A stretch of DNA of 64,000 nucleotides from Chryseobacterium candidae (GTDB taxonomy: Bacteria > Bacteroidota > Bacteroidia > Flavobacteriales > Weeksellaceae): contig NZ_SDLV01000047.1 of NCBI RefSeq assembly GCF_004916905.1, positions 1 through 64,000 on the forward strand, in the 5' to 3' direction. Below the pieces are notes generated by a model, which ran no database searches, was not told the DNA's origin, and worked only from the letters and a program-made list of their open reading frames with translations. Both the position numbers and the translations under genes were made by a program. Positions 43,622-52,292 of this stretch are shown here, in pieces (position 1 is the first letter of the stretch; each line of letters starts with the position of its first letter).

Positions 43622-44083
43622 CTAATCTTCGTCTACCTCAATATCATCCTGCTTAAATTCGCATTTTAATCTAAAAGGAATCGGTGTATCTGATCCGGTA
43701 TAGAAATCATCAATGGTTCCTTTCCAGATCACCTGAAGCTCCCCTTCTTCATTTTTTTCAAAAAGAAGCTCATTGTCATAGATATAGGCATCTTCGTCAT
43801 CGAAAAGGTCTACTTCTGTATAAGTTTCTTCTTCAGAATCATTGATTTTGATAGTTTTTCCTTCTATTTCCGGCGACTCGATAGGGAAATCGAAAATTTC
43901 AAGTGAAAGCTGCGGAAAGTTGTATTGTAATGAATCATCCTCTACGTGATCCAAGCTGTCATCCGTAATCACTTCAACCTCTAAAAGGTGTTGTTGGTTG
44001 CTGTAAACTGCCTTACAATAAGTATTTCTGATATTGTATTTTAGCGTTTCGTCCGGATGGTAAATTTTTAAAATCCCTTTCAT
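43622..44083 (-). CDS. Acidic hypothetical protein
   Basis: The 153-aa protein is strongly acidic (runs such as NDSEEETYTEVDLFDDEDAY and a DDIEVDED tail) with a strand-rich core. It has no signal peptide or membrane segment. No family is recognised. It is a single-gene unit; a minus-strand -7 box, TATCTTTG, lies at 44132-44139. Confidence 0.65.
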   Translation of the reverse strand: MKGILKIYHPDETLKYNIRNTYCKAVYSNQQHLLEVEVITDDSLDHVEDDSLQYNFPQLSLEIFDFPIESPEIEGKTIKINDSEEETYTEVDLFDDEDAYIYDNELLFEKNEEGELQVIWKGTIDDFYTGSDTPIPFRLKCEFKQDDIEVDED

Positions 44084-44131
44084 TTTTTCTTAAAAAAGAA
44101 CTGTAATAATATGATTGCTAAATGTTTTAGA

Positions 44132-44139
44132 CAAAGATA
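44132..44139 (-). promoter_or_regulatory. Promoter -7 box of the acidic protein gene
   Basis: The minus strand reads TATCTTTG, a perfect TAnnTTTG, about 48 nt before the start at 44083. Confidence 0.4.
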
Positions 44140-44224
44140 AAAAATTGATTCAAAGTTGAAAGGATTTTGAAAATAATTTTTTAAAATCAATGCAAACAAT
44201 AAGTCTGAATCTCCCAATAATACT

Positions 44225-44232
44225 TACTTTTG
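44225..44232 (+). promoter_or_regulatory. Promoter -7 box of the DUF885 gene
   Basis: TACTTTTG lies 20 nt before ATG 44253 and argues against the upstream start at 44190. Confidence 0.5.
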
Positions 44233-44252
44233 CTTTCATAAAGATTCTGAAA

Positions 44253-46049
44253 ATGAAAAACATTGTATCAAAAAGTATTCTGGGATTAGGACTGATGATT
44301 GGTCTTGCATCCTGCAAAAAATCGGATTCTCCCCTTACAAAAGTAACGCCCAGCAACCTGGATTCTATTGCTTCCAATTATTACGAGCAGTACCTGAAGC
44401 TATACCCGTTAGATGCTACAGCACAGGGAGATACAAGATATAATGACCAGCTTCCTATCAATATTGATAAAGATTTTATCTCAGGAGAAATAGCATTCTA
44501 CAATTCTGTGCAAAAACAGCTGGAACATGTAGATTATAAATCCCTTTCTGATGAAGATAAGGTAGTGTATGATGTTTTGGATTATACTTTAAAAGATAAA
44601 ACTGAGGCCTATGCCTACCATCCGGAATATATTCCTTTTACTCAATTTGGAGGACTTCCGCTTACTTTTCCTCTGTATGGGAGCGGACAGGGCAATCAAC
44701 CTTTTAAAACAGAAAAAGACTACAGCGACTGGCTGAAAAGAATGGAAAAATTCCCGGAATGGATGAATGCCGCGTCAGACAATTTCCGCGAAGGAATCAA
44801 CAATAAGATTGTACTTCCTAAAAAACTGGTTGTCAAGATGATTCCTCAGATGAAAGCAGAGGAAATCACCACTTCTGACATAGAAAAGAATATTTTCTAT
44901 GGTCCGATAAGAAATTTTCCGAAAAGCTTCTCTCAGGCTCAGAAAGAAAAATTCTCGGCACTTTATAAAGAGGCTATTACCAAAAAAATTATTCCGGCTT
45001 ATACTAAAATGGGAACATTTTTAGAAAAAGAATACCTTCCGAAAGCAAGAGATACAGACGGATACAACAGTCTTCCAAACGGAAACGAGATCTACAACTA
45101 TTATGTAAAAAGCTGGACAACCACTAAGAAATCTCCTGAAGAAATTAATAAAATCGGACTTCAGCAAGTAGCTATGCTTCGTGCAGAAATGGAAAAAGTA
45201 AAGCAGCAGGTAGGTTTTACAGGAACTCTTGAAGATTTTATCACTTTTGTTAAAACGGATCCAAAGGCAATGCCTTATAAAACGTCTAAAGAGGTTTTAA
45301 ATGCATTTAACGGGATCTTAACTAAAATCACTCCGAAGCTGAAAACCATGTTTAATGTAACACCTAAAACAAAGTTTGAGATCAGACAGACGGAGAAATT
45401 CAGAGAAGCAAGTGCCAGTGCAGAATATATGCCGGGAACTCCGGATGGTAAAAGAGCTGGAATATTTTATGTCCCGTTACCGGACCCTGCCAAATTTAAT
45501 GTTACTTCAGGAATGGAGTCTCTTTTCCTTCACGAAGCCATTCCGGGGCATCACTATCAGATGTCTCTTCAACAGGAAAATACTAAACTCCCTAAATTCA
45601 TGAGATTCGGATGGTTCGGAGCGTACGGCGAAGGATGGGCTCATTATTGTGAGACTTTAGGCCCTGAGTTTGGTTTATATACAGATCCTTATCAGAAAAT
45701 GGGTTACCTGAGCGATCAGATGCTGAGAGCGGTAAGACTTGTAGTAGATACGGGACTTCATACCGGAAAAATGACAAGAGAAGAAGCGATCAGATATTTC
45801 TTAAGCAATATTTCTTATGATGAAGGGGCTGCCACTGCAGAAGTAGAAAGATATATGGCGATGCCGGGTCAGGCTTTAGGGTATAAGATAGGGTCTTTAA
45901 GAATCCGTGAGCTGAGAGAAAAATATCAGAAAGAACTTGGGAACAAATTCAATCTGGCAAGCTTCCACGATGAAGTGTTAAGCCAGGGGTGTCTTCCTCT
46001 GGATGTTCTGAACAGAAAAATGGAGCTTTGGGCTCAAAAACAAAAATAA
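44253..46049 (+). CDS. DUF885-family lipoprotein, putative metallopeptidase
   Basis: The protein of about 598 aa has a lipobox (LGLMIGLASCKK) and the DUF885 pattern, with the HExxH-type motif LFLHEAIPGHHYQMSL near residue 425, followed by FGAYGEGWAHYCETLG with the third ligand Glu. It probably is an exported zinc carboxypeptidase-like enzyme of the M3/M32-related group. ATG 44253 is used because the signal starts there and a promoter box lies just upstream. Confidence 0.88.
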   Translation: MKNIVSKSILGLGLMIGLASCKKSDSPLTKVTPSNLDSIASNYYEQYLKLYPLDATAQGDTRYNDQLPINIDKDFISGEIAFYNSVQKQLEHVDYKSLSDEDKVVYDVLDYTLKDKTEAYAYHPEYIPFTQFGGLPLTFPLYGSGQGNQPFKTEKDYSDWLKRMEKFPEWMNAASDNFREGINNKIVLPKKLVVKMIPQMKAEEITTSDIEKNIFYGPIRNFPKSFSQAQKEKFSALYKEAITKKIIPAYTKMGTFLEKEYLPKARDTDGYNSLPNGNEIYNYYVKSWTTTKKSPEEINKIGLQQVAMLRAEMEKVKQQVGFTGTLEDFITFVKTDPKAMPYKTSKEVLNAFNGILTKITPKLKTMFNVTPKTKFEIRQTEKFREASASAEYMPGTPDGKRAGIFYVPLPDPAKFNVTSGMESLFLHEAIPGHHYQMSLQQENTKLPKFMRFGWFGAYGEGWAHYCETLGPEFGLYTDPYQKMGYLSDQMLRAVRLVVDTGLHTGKMTREEAIRYFLSNISYDEGAATAEVERYMAMPGQALGYKIGSLRIRELREKYQKELGNKFNLASFHDEVLSQGCLPLDVLNRKMELWAQKQK

Positions 46050-46061
46050 ATTTACACTAAT

Positions 46062-46096
46062 AAGGGTACTTCGTTAATCGGTACCCTTTTATTTTG
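46062..46096 (+). terminator. Rho-independent terminator
   Basis: AAGGGTAC / GTACCCTT stem with an 11-nt loop, followed by TTATTTTG. Confidence 0.85.
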
Positions 46097-46119
46097 TTCT
46101 TCTAAATAAAGAAATTAAT

Positions 46120-46566
46120 ATGATCACAGAAAGCCTCAGATCTCTTTTTAACAGAGATTTAAGTAAATTAAAAACAGAGATAGAAGCCTATCAAAAAGAA
46201 GAAAATCTTTGGAAGATTGATAAAAACATTGCTAATTCTGCGGGTAATCTAACCCTTCACTTGGTGGGAAATATCAATCATTTTATAGGAGCACAGCTTG
46301 GAAACACCGGATATGTAAGGCATCGTGAGCTGGAATTTTCATTAAATGATGTTCCTAGAGCTGAACTTATTGAAAAACTTGAAGCCACCATAGCAATGAT
46401 AGATTCCGTTCTGCCGCAATTGTCTGAAGAAGATCTTAAAAAAGAATATCCATTGGTTGTTTTTGAGAGAGCCATGACAACAGATTACTTTCTGATCCAT
46501 CTGGTTGCTCATCTTGATTATCATTTGGGACAGATTAATTACCACAGAAGGTTATTGGACATTTAA
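46120..46566 (+). CDS. DinB-like four-helix metalloprotein
   Basis: The 148-aa protein is a DinB/DUF1572-type helical bundle. Likely metal-binding His residues lie in NLTLHLVGNINHFIG and in HLVAHLDYHLGQINYHRR at the end. DinB-type proteins include thiol-dependent transferases; the substrate here is unknown. The ATG is 24 bp downstream of the terminator of the previous gene. Confidence 0.8.
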   Translation: MITESLRSLFNRDLSKLKTEIEAYQKEENLWKIDKNIANSAGNLTLHLVGNINHFIGAQLGNTGYVRHRELEFSLNDVPRAELIEKLEATIAMIDSVLPQLSEEDLKKEYPLVVFERAMTTDYFLIHLVAHLDYHLGQINYHRRLLDI

Positions 46567-46587
46567 TCCATCAATTAACAACTAAAA

Positions 46588-46715
46588 TAACGCAACGATC
46601 ACAAAGTAATTGTTGCGTTTTCTTTTTCGTTCGCAAGGCCGTTTCACTCAGCTAAGAAAACATTGTCCTGGCCAAACGAAGTACCTCTTTGCGATATTTG
46701 CATTAAAATACAACG
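46588..46715. repeat. Hairpin plus dispersed-repeat remnant
   Basis: AACGCAAC (near 46590) and GTTGCGTT (near 46613) form a terminator-like hairpin after the DinB-like gene. The next part, TTCGTTCGCAAGGCC at 46626-46640 and the TTTCACTCAGC after it, resembles the left half of the element at 38844-39007. Confidence 0.55.
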
Positions 46716-46717
46716 GG

Positions 46718-47338
46718 TTACTTCTCAAACATCATTTTCGTAATAAAATCCTTTTCTCCTTTTCCTCTTGCCGGAGAATATTCTCTTCCATAGAAAATGA
46801 TCTGAAGGTGAAGCTTATTCCATACTTCTTCAGGGAATAATTTCTTGGCATCACGCTCCGTTTCCACCACATTTTTTCCGGAGGTAAGTTTCCACTGTGT
46901 CATCAGCCGATGAATGTGAGTATCTACAGGAAAAGCAGGAAATCCGAAACCCTGGCTCATCACTACTGATGCGGTCTTGTGCCCTACGCCCGGAAGCGCT
47001 TCCAATTCTTCATAAGTTTGCGGAACAATACCGTTATGTCTTTCCAGCAGAAGTTCTGCCATCCTTTTAAGGTTTTTGGCTTTGGTATTGGATAGTCCGA
47101 TTTCTTTAATTAATTCCTTGATCTCAAATTCTTCAAGTTTAGCCATTCTTTGTGGCGTTCCTGCTACCGCAAAAAGATCTGGGGTCACCTGGTTAACTTT
47201 TTTATCTGTGGTCTGTGCGGAAAGTGCTACAGCTACCATTAATGTATAGGGATCGGTATGATCTAACGGAATAGGTGTGGTGGGATATAATTTATCCAGT
47301 TCTATCTGAACAAGCTCAGCTCTTTGTTTTTTTGTCAT
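46718..47338 (-). CDS. nth: Endonuclease III-type DNA glycosylase without the 4Fe-4S cluster
   Basis: The protein of about 206 aa has the HhH motif ALPGVGHKTASVVMS with the catalytic Lys, and VDTHIHRL with the catalytic Asp. It removes oxidised pyrimidines and nicks the strand. The C-terminus is FYGREYSPARGKGEKDFITKMM: all four Cys that hold the iron-sulfur cluster in E. coli Nth are absent. ATG 47338 is preferred because the conserved part begins there and 47359 would overlap the promoter boxes. Confidence 0.9.
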   Translation of the reverse strand: MTKKQRAELVQIELDKLYPTTPIPLDHTDPYTLMVAVALSAQTTDKKVNQVTPDLFAVAGTPQRMAKLEEFEIKELIKEIGLSNTKAKNLKRMAELLLERHNGIVPQTYEELEALPGVGHKTASVVMSQGFGFPAFPVDTHIHRLMTQWKLTSGKNVVETERDAKKLFPEEVWNKLHLQIIFYGREYSPARGKGEKDFITKMMFEK

Positions 47339-47354
47339 GTATGCCTTAAATTTG
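47323..47354 (+). promoter_or_regulatory. Promoter of bcp
   Basis: -33 TTTG at 47323-47326, a 20-nt spacer, and -7 TAAATTTG at 47347-47354. The -33 box lies within the start of nth. Transcription should begin about 10 nt before the bcp ATG. Confidence 0.6.
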
Positions 47355-47356
47355 AA

Positions 47357-47364
47357 CAAAATTA
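47357..47364 (-). promoter_or_regulatory. Promoter -7 box of nth
   Basis: The minus strand reads TAATTTTG. It lies 2 bp from the opposing bcp -7 box, so the two promoters probably compete for RNA polymerase. Confidence 0.5.
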
Positions 47365-47371
47365 AATCATT

Positions 47372-47821
47372 ATGCTGAAAGTTGGAGATAAATTACCTGA
47401 ATTTGAAGGATTCAATCAAGACGGAGAAACGGTAACCTCATCAAAGTTAATAGGAAAAAAACTGGTGGTTTTCTTCTATCCGCAAGCGAATACACCAACC
47501 TGTACTGTGGAAGCCTGCAACCTGAGTGATAATTATTCCAGGCTTGAAAAAGCAGGATACCAATTACTGGGAGTAAGTGGCGACACTGTAAAGAAACAGA
47601 AGAACTTCCACAGTAAATTTGCATTTCCCTATGATCTTATTGCAGATGAAAACCGCAATATCATTGAGAAATTCGGGGTATGGCAGGAGAAAAAAACGTT
47701 TGGAAAAACGTATATGGGAATTGTAAGAACCACTTTTATTTTCGATGAAAATGGTATTTGTACAAGAGTGATTGAAAAAGTAACGTCAAAGACTGCTGCT
47801 GAGCAGATTCTGGAAGGATAA
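47372..47821 (+). CDS. bcp: Thioredoxin-dependent thiol peroxidase (Bcp-type peroxiredoxin)
   Basis: The 149-aa protein has the peroxiredoxin pattern KLVVFFYPQANTPTCTVEACNLSD, with the peroxidatic Cys in PTCT and a second Cys five residues on (EAC), the atypical 2-Cys layout of Bcp. GVSGDTVKKQKNF and RTTFIFDENG complete the fold. It reduces hydroperoxides with thioredoxin. It is divergent from nth. Confidence 0.93.
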   Translation: MLKVGDKLPEFEGFNQDGETVTSSKLIGKKLVVFFYPQANTPTCTVEACNLSDNYSRLEKAGYQLLGVSGDTVKKQKNFHSKFAFPYDLIADENRNIIEKFGVWQEKKTFGKTYMGIVRTTFIFDENGICTRVIEKVTSKTAAEQILEG

Positions 47822-47845
47822 CTTTTTTTTAAACACAGATATCAC

Positions 47846-47905
47846 AAATATTTTCACAAATAACACAGATATATTATTGTGCTATTTGTGAAAATATTTT
47901 TTTAT
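47846..47905. terminator. Long bidirectional terminator hairpin
   Basis: A 22-nt arm at 47846-47867 pairs with 47878-47899 with a single mismatch and a 10-nt loop, followed by a T run. It separates convergent bcp and the acetyltransferase gene. Direct repeats of CACAAATA-like units occur within it. Confidence 0.8.
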
Positions 47906-47912
47906 AGATTTA

Positions 47913-48446
47913 TTATTCTGTTTCGTAATAATTTAACTCTTCTGTTTCACCAGGAAGTGTAACGTGCTTTTTAAACCTTAATCCCAGCTTTTCAATGAGC
48001 TTTTGGGAAGAAACATTATCTTTTGAAATGATGGCGGATATTTTTGTTAATCCAAACTCATCCATTCCAATAGATTTAACCTTCTGAGCAGCTTCAAAAG
48101 CATATCCTTTACCTTCGAACTCTTCCAGTAGAGAATATCCTATATCCACAATATCCAGCCCTTCTCTTTCGAAGATTCCTACTGCCCCTACTTTTTTATT
48201 TCCCTCTTTAGTTACTAAAAGATAGTTTCCAAATCCAAGTCTTTCAATTTGGGGAGCAAATCTATTGAGGATATAATTTTCGGCGTCTTCCACAGAATTA
48301 ACATTCCGGTTTCCGATATGTTGAATGAATTTGGGTGTGTTGTAAAGCTCAAAGACGAAATCTTTGTCTTCACTGGACATGGGACGAAGGATTAATCGCT
48401 CTGTCTCATAGGTATTATCTGCGTTTGGGTGTTTTTTGGGGTTCAT
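47913..48446 (-). CDS. GNAT-family N-acetyltransferase
   Basis: The 177-aa protein has the RimJ-type pattern ETERLILRPMSSEDKDFVFELYNTPKF, VGAVGIFEREGLDIVDIGYSL and ISKDNVSSQKLIEKLGLRF. Its 5' end overlaps the upstream gene by 32 bp, and the conserved ETERLILRP segment starts at residue 14, so a later start is unlikely and the overlap is real. The substrate is unknown. Confidence 0.88.
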   Translation of the reverse strand: MNPKKHPNADNTYETERLILRPMSSEDKDFVFELYNTPKFIQHIGNRNVNSVEDAENYILNRFAPQIERLGFGNYLLVTKEGNKKVGAVGIFEREGLDIVDIGYSLLEEFEGKGYAFEAAQKVKSIGMDEFGLTKISAIISKDNVSSQKLIEKLGLRFKKHVTLPGETEELNYYETE

Positions 48447-49077
48447 CTTTCTTTGGTTCTTCCTTTTTTTCGATTTTTAAAAGTCTCGGGTTATTAACGC
48501 ATTTTTTATTGTAAAGCTCAATATAGGTTCCATTGTCTTTGACATTGCTTACAGCACCTGTAGATTTATTTACTGTAACTGTATAATGCGTTTTCTGGTA
48601 TGGACATTCCTTTGAGGTGAGTTTTCCAAGGTCCAGATAGTAATTCGACTTGTCTTCATGATAATTACCTGCAAGGTCCTTAAACTCCTCATCTATCATA
48701 TATCCGTCAGCAGCTAATACAACAGCTGCTTCCTGGGCATTATCAATTCTGTCTACAAACTTCTTCAGTCCTTCGACAGCCGTAACGTAATTTACTTTAC
48801 CTCCTTCTGAATAAGCGATATAATAAAAGCTGCCTTCACTGGGAAAAAGATTAAATCCAGAGAATTGAGGAGTATAATTTACCTTACCCGAAATCTTTAT
48901 TTCCTGACCTTTACCATAGCTGTTGTAGACCAACACCCATGAATCTACCCTGCTACCCGGGTTGATTTGCTGTAAAACAGCAGGAATGCTTGAAAACTTT
49001 TTCTTCTCCTGGGCAAATCCTAAGATTCCCAAAAGTAAAAATGTAAGAATTGTAAATCGGGTTGCGGTTTTAATCAT
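48415..49077 (-). CDS. Secreted hypothetical protein
   Basis: The 220-aa protein has a signal peptide (FTILTFLLLGILGFAQ), a strand-rich body (EIKISGKVNYTPQF, YYIAYSEGGKVNYVTAVEG) and a Lys/Glu/Pro tail (KKEEPKKDEPQKTPKRR). The periplasm or surface is likely. No family is recognised. It overlaps the following acetyltransferase gene by 32 bp. Confidence 0.65.
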   Translation of the reverse strand: MIKTATRFTILTFLLLGILGFAQEKKKFSSIPAVLQQINPGSRVDSWVLVYNSYGKGQEIKISGKVNYTPQFSGFNLFPSEGSFYYIAYSEGGKVNYVTAVEGLKKFVDRIDNAQEAAVVLAADGYMIDEEFKDLAGNYHEDKSNYYLDLGKLTSKECPYQKTHYTVTVNKSTGAVSNVKDNGTYIELYNKKCVNNPRLLKIEKKEEPKKDEPQKTPKRR

Positions 49078-49109
49078 AATTTAAAAATCAGCAGAAAATA
49101 TAACAAATA

Positions 49110-50192
49110 TTACATGAACTTCTCGCCCTTCTTAAAGCTCTTCAAATCAAGAACATAATCTTTAATGAGCTGATCATTATCCCGGGGACAGATGAGAAGT
49201 GCCTTATCTGTGTCTACAACAATGTAGTTTTCAAGGCCATCAATGATAACAGCCTTATTATTATTCTTTAACCGGATGATATTCCCTTTTGAATTATAAG
49301 AAAGTAAATGTTTCAGTTTTACAGCGTTTCCGTCTTTATCTTTTTCCGTATTTTCATATACAGAGGTCCATGTCCCAAGATCACTCCATCCTAAATCTGA
49401 AGGAATTACATATACATTCTTGGCTTTTTCCAAAATCCCGTTATCAATGGAAATTTTCTGTACCTTCGGATAGATGGTTTCAATACAACTGTTTTCTTTT
49501 TCTGAGTTGTACTCACAAGCCATAAAATGCTGCATCATCTCAGGAAGATAAAGATTAAATGCGTGGTGAATGCTTTTTACATTCCAAACAAAAATCCCTG
49601 CATTCCAAAGGAAATCACCACTTTCCAAGAAGCTTTGGGCTATTTCAAGAATAGGTTTTTCAGTGAATGTTTTCACTTTAAAATATTCAGATCCCTTTTT
49701 TTCTACAAACTGAATATAGCCATAACCTGTATCAGGTCTTGTAGGAGTGATTCCTAATGTTACAAGATAATCATTTTTTGAAGCCACCTCAAACGCAAGC
49801 TCTACTTTTTCCAGAAATGTATCCTCTTTAAGAATAAGATGATCAGCCGGCAATACAATCATGGTGGCATCCGGATTAATCTCAGCAATTTTGTTCGCCA
49901 TATACAGATTACAAGCTGCTGTATTCTTCATAAGCGGCTCACCCACAATATTCTCTTCAGGAATCTCCGGAAGCTGCTGATGGGAAACATGAACATATTC
50001 TTTATTCGTAATCACGAATATCTGCTCTTTAGGAATTACCTTGCTGATTCGGTCATAGGTCTGCTGAATCATAGTACGCCCGGTTCCTAAAATATCCTGA
50101 AACTGTTTTGGAAATTTCTGCGTGCTCATAGGCCAGAACCGGCTTCCGATTCCTCCAGCCATGATAACACAATATCTATCTGATTTTGACAT
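49110..50192 (-). CDS. manC: Mannose-1-phosphate guanylyltransferase
   Basis: The 360-aa protein has the nucleotidyltransferase motif VIMAGGIGSRFWPMS, VLPADHLIL, GYGYIQFV, FTEKP and NAGIFVWN. It makes GDP-mannose from GTP and mannose-1-phosphate for glycan synthesis. The C-terminal phosphomannose-isomerase domain of bifunctional ManC is absent. It starts 2 bp after the SprT-type gene's stop and belongs to the cell-envelope cluster. Confidence 0.94.
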   Translation of the reverse strand: MSKSDRYCVIMAGGIGSRFWPMSTQKFPKQFQDILGTGRTMIQQTYDRISKVIPKEQIFVITNKEYVHVSHQQLPEIPEENIVGEPLMKNTAACNLYMANKIAEINPDATMIVLPADHLILKEDTFLEKVELAFEVASKNDYLVTLGITPTRPDTGYGYIQFVEKKGSEYFKVKTFTEKPILEIAQSFLESGDFLWNAGIFVWNVKSIHHAFNLYLPEMMQHFMACEYNSEKENSCIETIYPKVQKISIDNGILEKAKNVYVIPSDLGWSDLGTWTSVYENTEKDKDGNAVKLKHLLSYNSKGNIIRLKNNNKAVIIDGLENYIVVDTDKALLICPRDNDQLIKDYVLDLKSFKKGEKFM

Positions 50193-50194
50193 TC

Positions 50195-50785
50195 TTAGCT
50201 ACATTTTTCTACCCTCGCTAAAGGCTTAAAAGAATACTTCCTTCCAGTAGCCAGGTTCTTACAAAGATAGTTTTTTTTAACCAGACCTTCTAATAAATAC
50301 TTTTCGTTGCGATAGATAAAAAATTCGCCCTTTTTAAGTTCCTCGATAAATTGCAGAGTATCATCCTGCTTCTCAGTATGGAAATATCTTACCAGATCAG
50401 GGCTTGCCATAAAATTGGCTTTGGGTGATTTTGAAAACTTTATGATGATAGGCTTCAGCTCTTCATCATAAATTTCAAGACTTTCCAGAAGCATATTTCT
50501 GAAAGTTTCTTTCCATTCGTTGCCATGAGGCGAGATTCTTCTTCCATATTTTTCGAAAGCAATCAGATGTGCCAGCTCGTGAGTAAGCACAAAGAAAAAA
50601 AGCTGCGGAGTAAGAGTAGAATTTACCGTAATTTCATGAGAATTGTCCGGAAGCTTTCTGTAATCCCCAAGTTTTGAATTTCTGTTCCTTGTAACTTTTA
50701 TATGTATATAGTAATCTGCAAACCAGATTCTTAAATATTTAAGTGTATTTTGAGGTAAGTATTTTTCTAATGATTGAATTGGCAT
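50195..50785 (-). CDS. SprT-like zinc-protein
   Basis: The 196-aa protein has FVLTHELAHLIAFEKYGRRISPHGNEWKETF around residue 67, the HExxH motif and following His of the SprT/Spartan-type family. No C-terminal Cys-based zinc ribbon is complete. It starts one base after the tolC-type gene's stop, so the two are translated as one unit with manC. Substrate is unknown. Confidence 0.85.
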   Translation of the reverse strand: MPIQSLEKYLPQNTLKYLRIWFADYYIHIKVTRNRNSKLGDYRKLPDNSHEITVNSTLTPQLFFFVLTHELAHLIAFEKYGRRISPHGNEWKETFRNMLLESLEIYDEELKPIIIKFSKSPKANFMASPDLVRYFHTEKQDDTLQFIEELKKGEFFIYRNEKYLLEGLVKKNYLCKNLATGRKYSFKPLARVEKCS

Positions 50786-50786
50786 T

Positions 50787-52109
50787 TTACAAACTTAATG
50801 GAATTCCTGCATAGAAATTCAATAGTTTAAGACTAAAAAGATAATTATATTTTGCCTGCGCTACTGATCCCCGTGCATTTGCATAATTATTTCTCGCCAC
50901 GTTGACGTCATAGATAGTGGTTTTACCGGCAGCATAACTTTTATCTGCAAAATCAAGAGCCAGTTTAGAGCTTTTTTCAGCTTCCACTGCCGCCAGATAC
51001 GTTTCATAATTGGCATCAGCATCAAACTGAGCTTTCTGAACATTTTGTCTTACCGTCTGTTTCTGTTGCTCTAAGGTATTTTTGGCTATGCTTTCGTTGA
51101 TTTTGGACTGCTCTACCTGAAGTTTTGTTTTCCCTTTATTGAAGATAGGAATATTAAGTGATACCCCTACATTTTGTCCGAACTGATCTTTATATTGTTC
51201 AAAAAAAGTTCCCTGCACAACACCCGGCATAGCATCAAACTGCCTGTTATAAAAAGTATTAAGACCAGCATTGGCTGTCAACGTAGGCCAGAATGCCGTT
51301 TTACTTACCTCAGTTTGCGCTTCTGCAGATCTTATCCGGCTTTCGGCCGCTTTGATCTGGGGTTGTATATCATACGCCGTTGCAAGCACTTCATCTACAG
51401 TATTAAGCTGTAAATCAAGTTTTTCCGGAACATTCACATCTTCAACATCAAAACCCTTATAATCTGACAGTTGTAATAGCTGAGCAATAGCAAACAAAGC
51501 GCGTCCAACATTTACTTCTGCTGTTTTAAGGTTTTGTTTTTCTCTTGCCAATGCCGCTTCAGCCTCTGCCAGAACCGTCTGCGCAGTTGTTCCAACCTGA
51601 GTTGTGATCTTAGCTCTGTCAAACTGTTTCTGAGCATTATCCACGGCACTCTGAGAAATTTTAACGATCTCTTTATTCAATAAGGTGTTCAGGTATTGTT
51701 GAGCGATCTGAAGAGAGATATCATTTTTAATGGTTTCAATGTCATATTGACTTGCTTCTACATCAAACTGGGCTTTTCTTACATTTTTCTCTAATCTCCC
51801 ATTATTATAGAGCAGAATATCGGCTCCCAGACCAACATTGTTATTGAATCTATCGTTTCTAAAGCTTCCTGCTCCTAATGAGCCTTGCCCAAAACTTACT
51901 CCATTTGTAACACTAGCTGATACAGAAGGTAAATACTCTTTTTGGGCTGCTTTAAGATTATATTCCTGGTTTTGTTTGTTATACTGATTTTGGATAACCT
52001 GAAGATTATGCTCCACTGCATAGCTTACACATTCTTTTAAGGACCATTTCTTCTGAGCACTTAAACCCAGATAACCTAATCCAAAAACGATGATCCAAAC
52101 TTTTTTCAT
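50787..52109 (-). CDS. TolC-family outer-membrane efflux protein
   Basis: The 440-aa protein has a signal peptide (VWIIVFGLGYLGLSAQ) and the TolC pattern: WSLKECVSYAVEHNLQV, long coiled-coil helices, repeated strand pairs such as NRQFDAMPGVVQGTFFEQYKD, and the final KYNYLFSLKLLNFYAGIPL. It forms a trimeric outer-membrane tunnel for export. No inner-membrane pump gene is adjacent. Confidence 0.9.
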   Translation of the reverse strand: MKKVWIIVFGLGYLGLSAQKKWSLKECVSYAVEHNLQVIQNQYNKQNQEYNLKAAQKEYLPSVSASVTNGVSFGQGSLGAGSFRNDRFNNNVGLGADILLYNNGRLEKNVRKAQFDVEASQYDIETIKNDISLQIAQQYLNTLLNKEIVKISQSAVDNAQKQFDRAKITTQVGTTAQTVLAEAEAALAREKQNLKTAEVNVGRALFAIAQLLQLSDYKGFDVEDVNVPEKLDLQLNTVDEVLATAYDIQPQIKAAESRIRSAEAQTEVSKTAFWPTLTANAGLNTFYNRQFDAMPGVVQGTFFEQYKDQFGQNVGVSLNIPIFNKGKTKLQVEQSKINESIAKNTLEQQKQTVRQNVQKAQFDADANYETYLAAVEAEKSSKLALDFADKSYAAGKTTIYDVNVARNNYANARGSVAQAKYNYLFSLKLLNFYAGIPLSL

Positions 52110-52292
52110 ATTGTATATGTTTATTTGTTTTTAATGGCCATATGGAATCGCATCATATTAAGCAATATTTGTATTTACAAATCAGAGCGATTTCATATTA
52201 AGATTTTTCAATATTAGACGAATTAAATATAAAAAAGTTACAGATTGAAAAATTATATTTTATTTTAAAAAAACTTTTGGGAATTTTGTACC

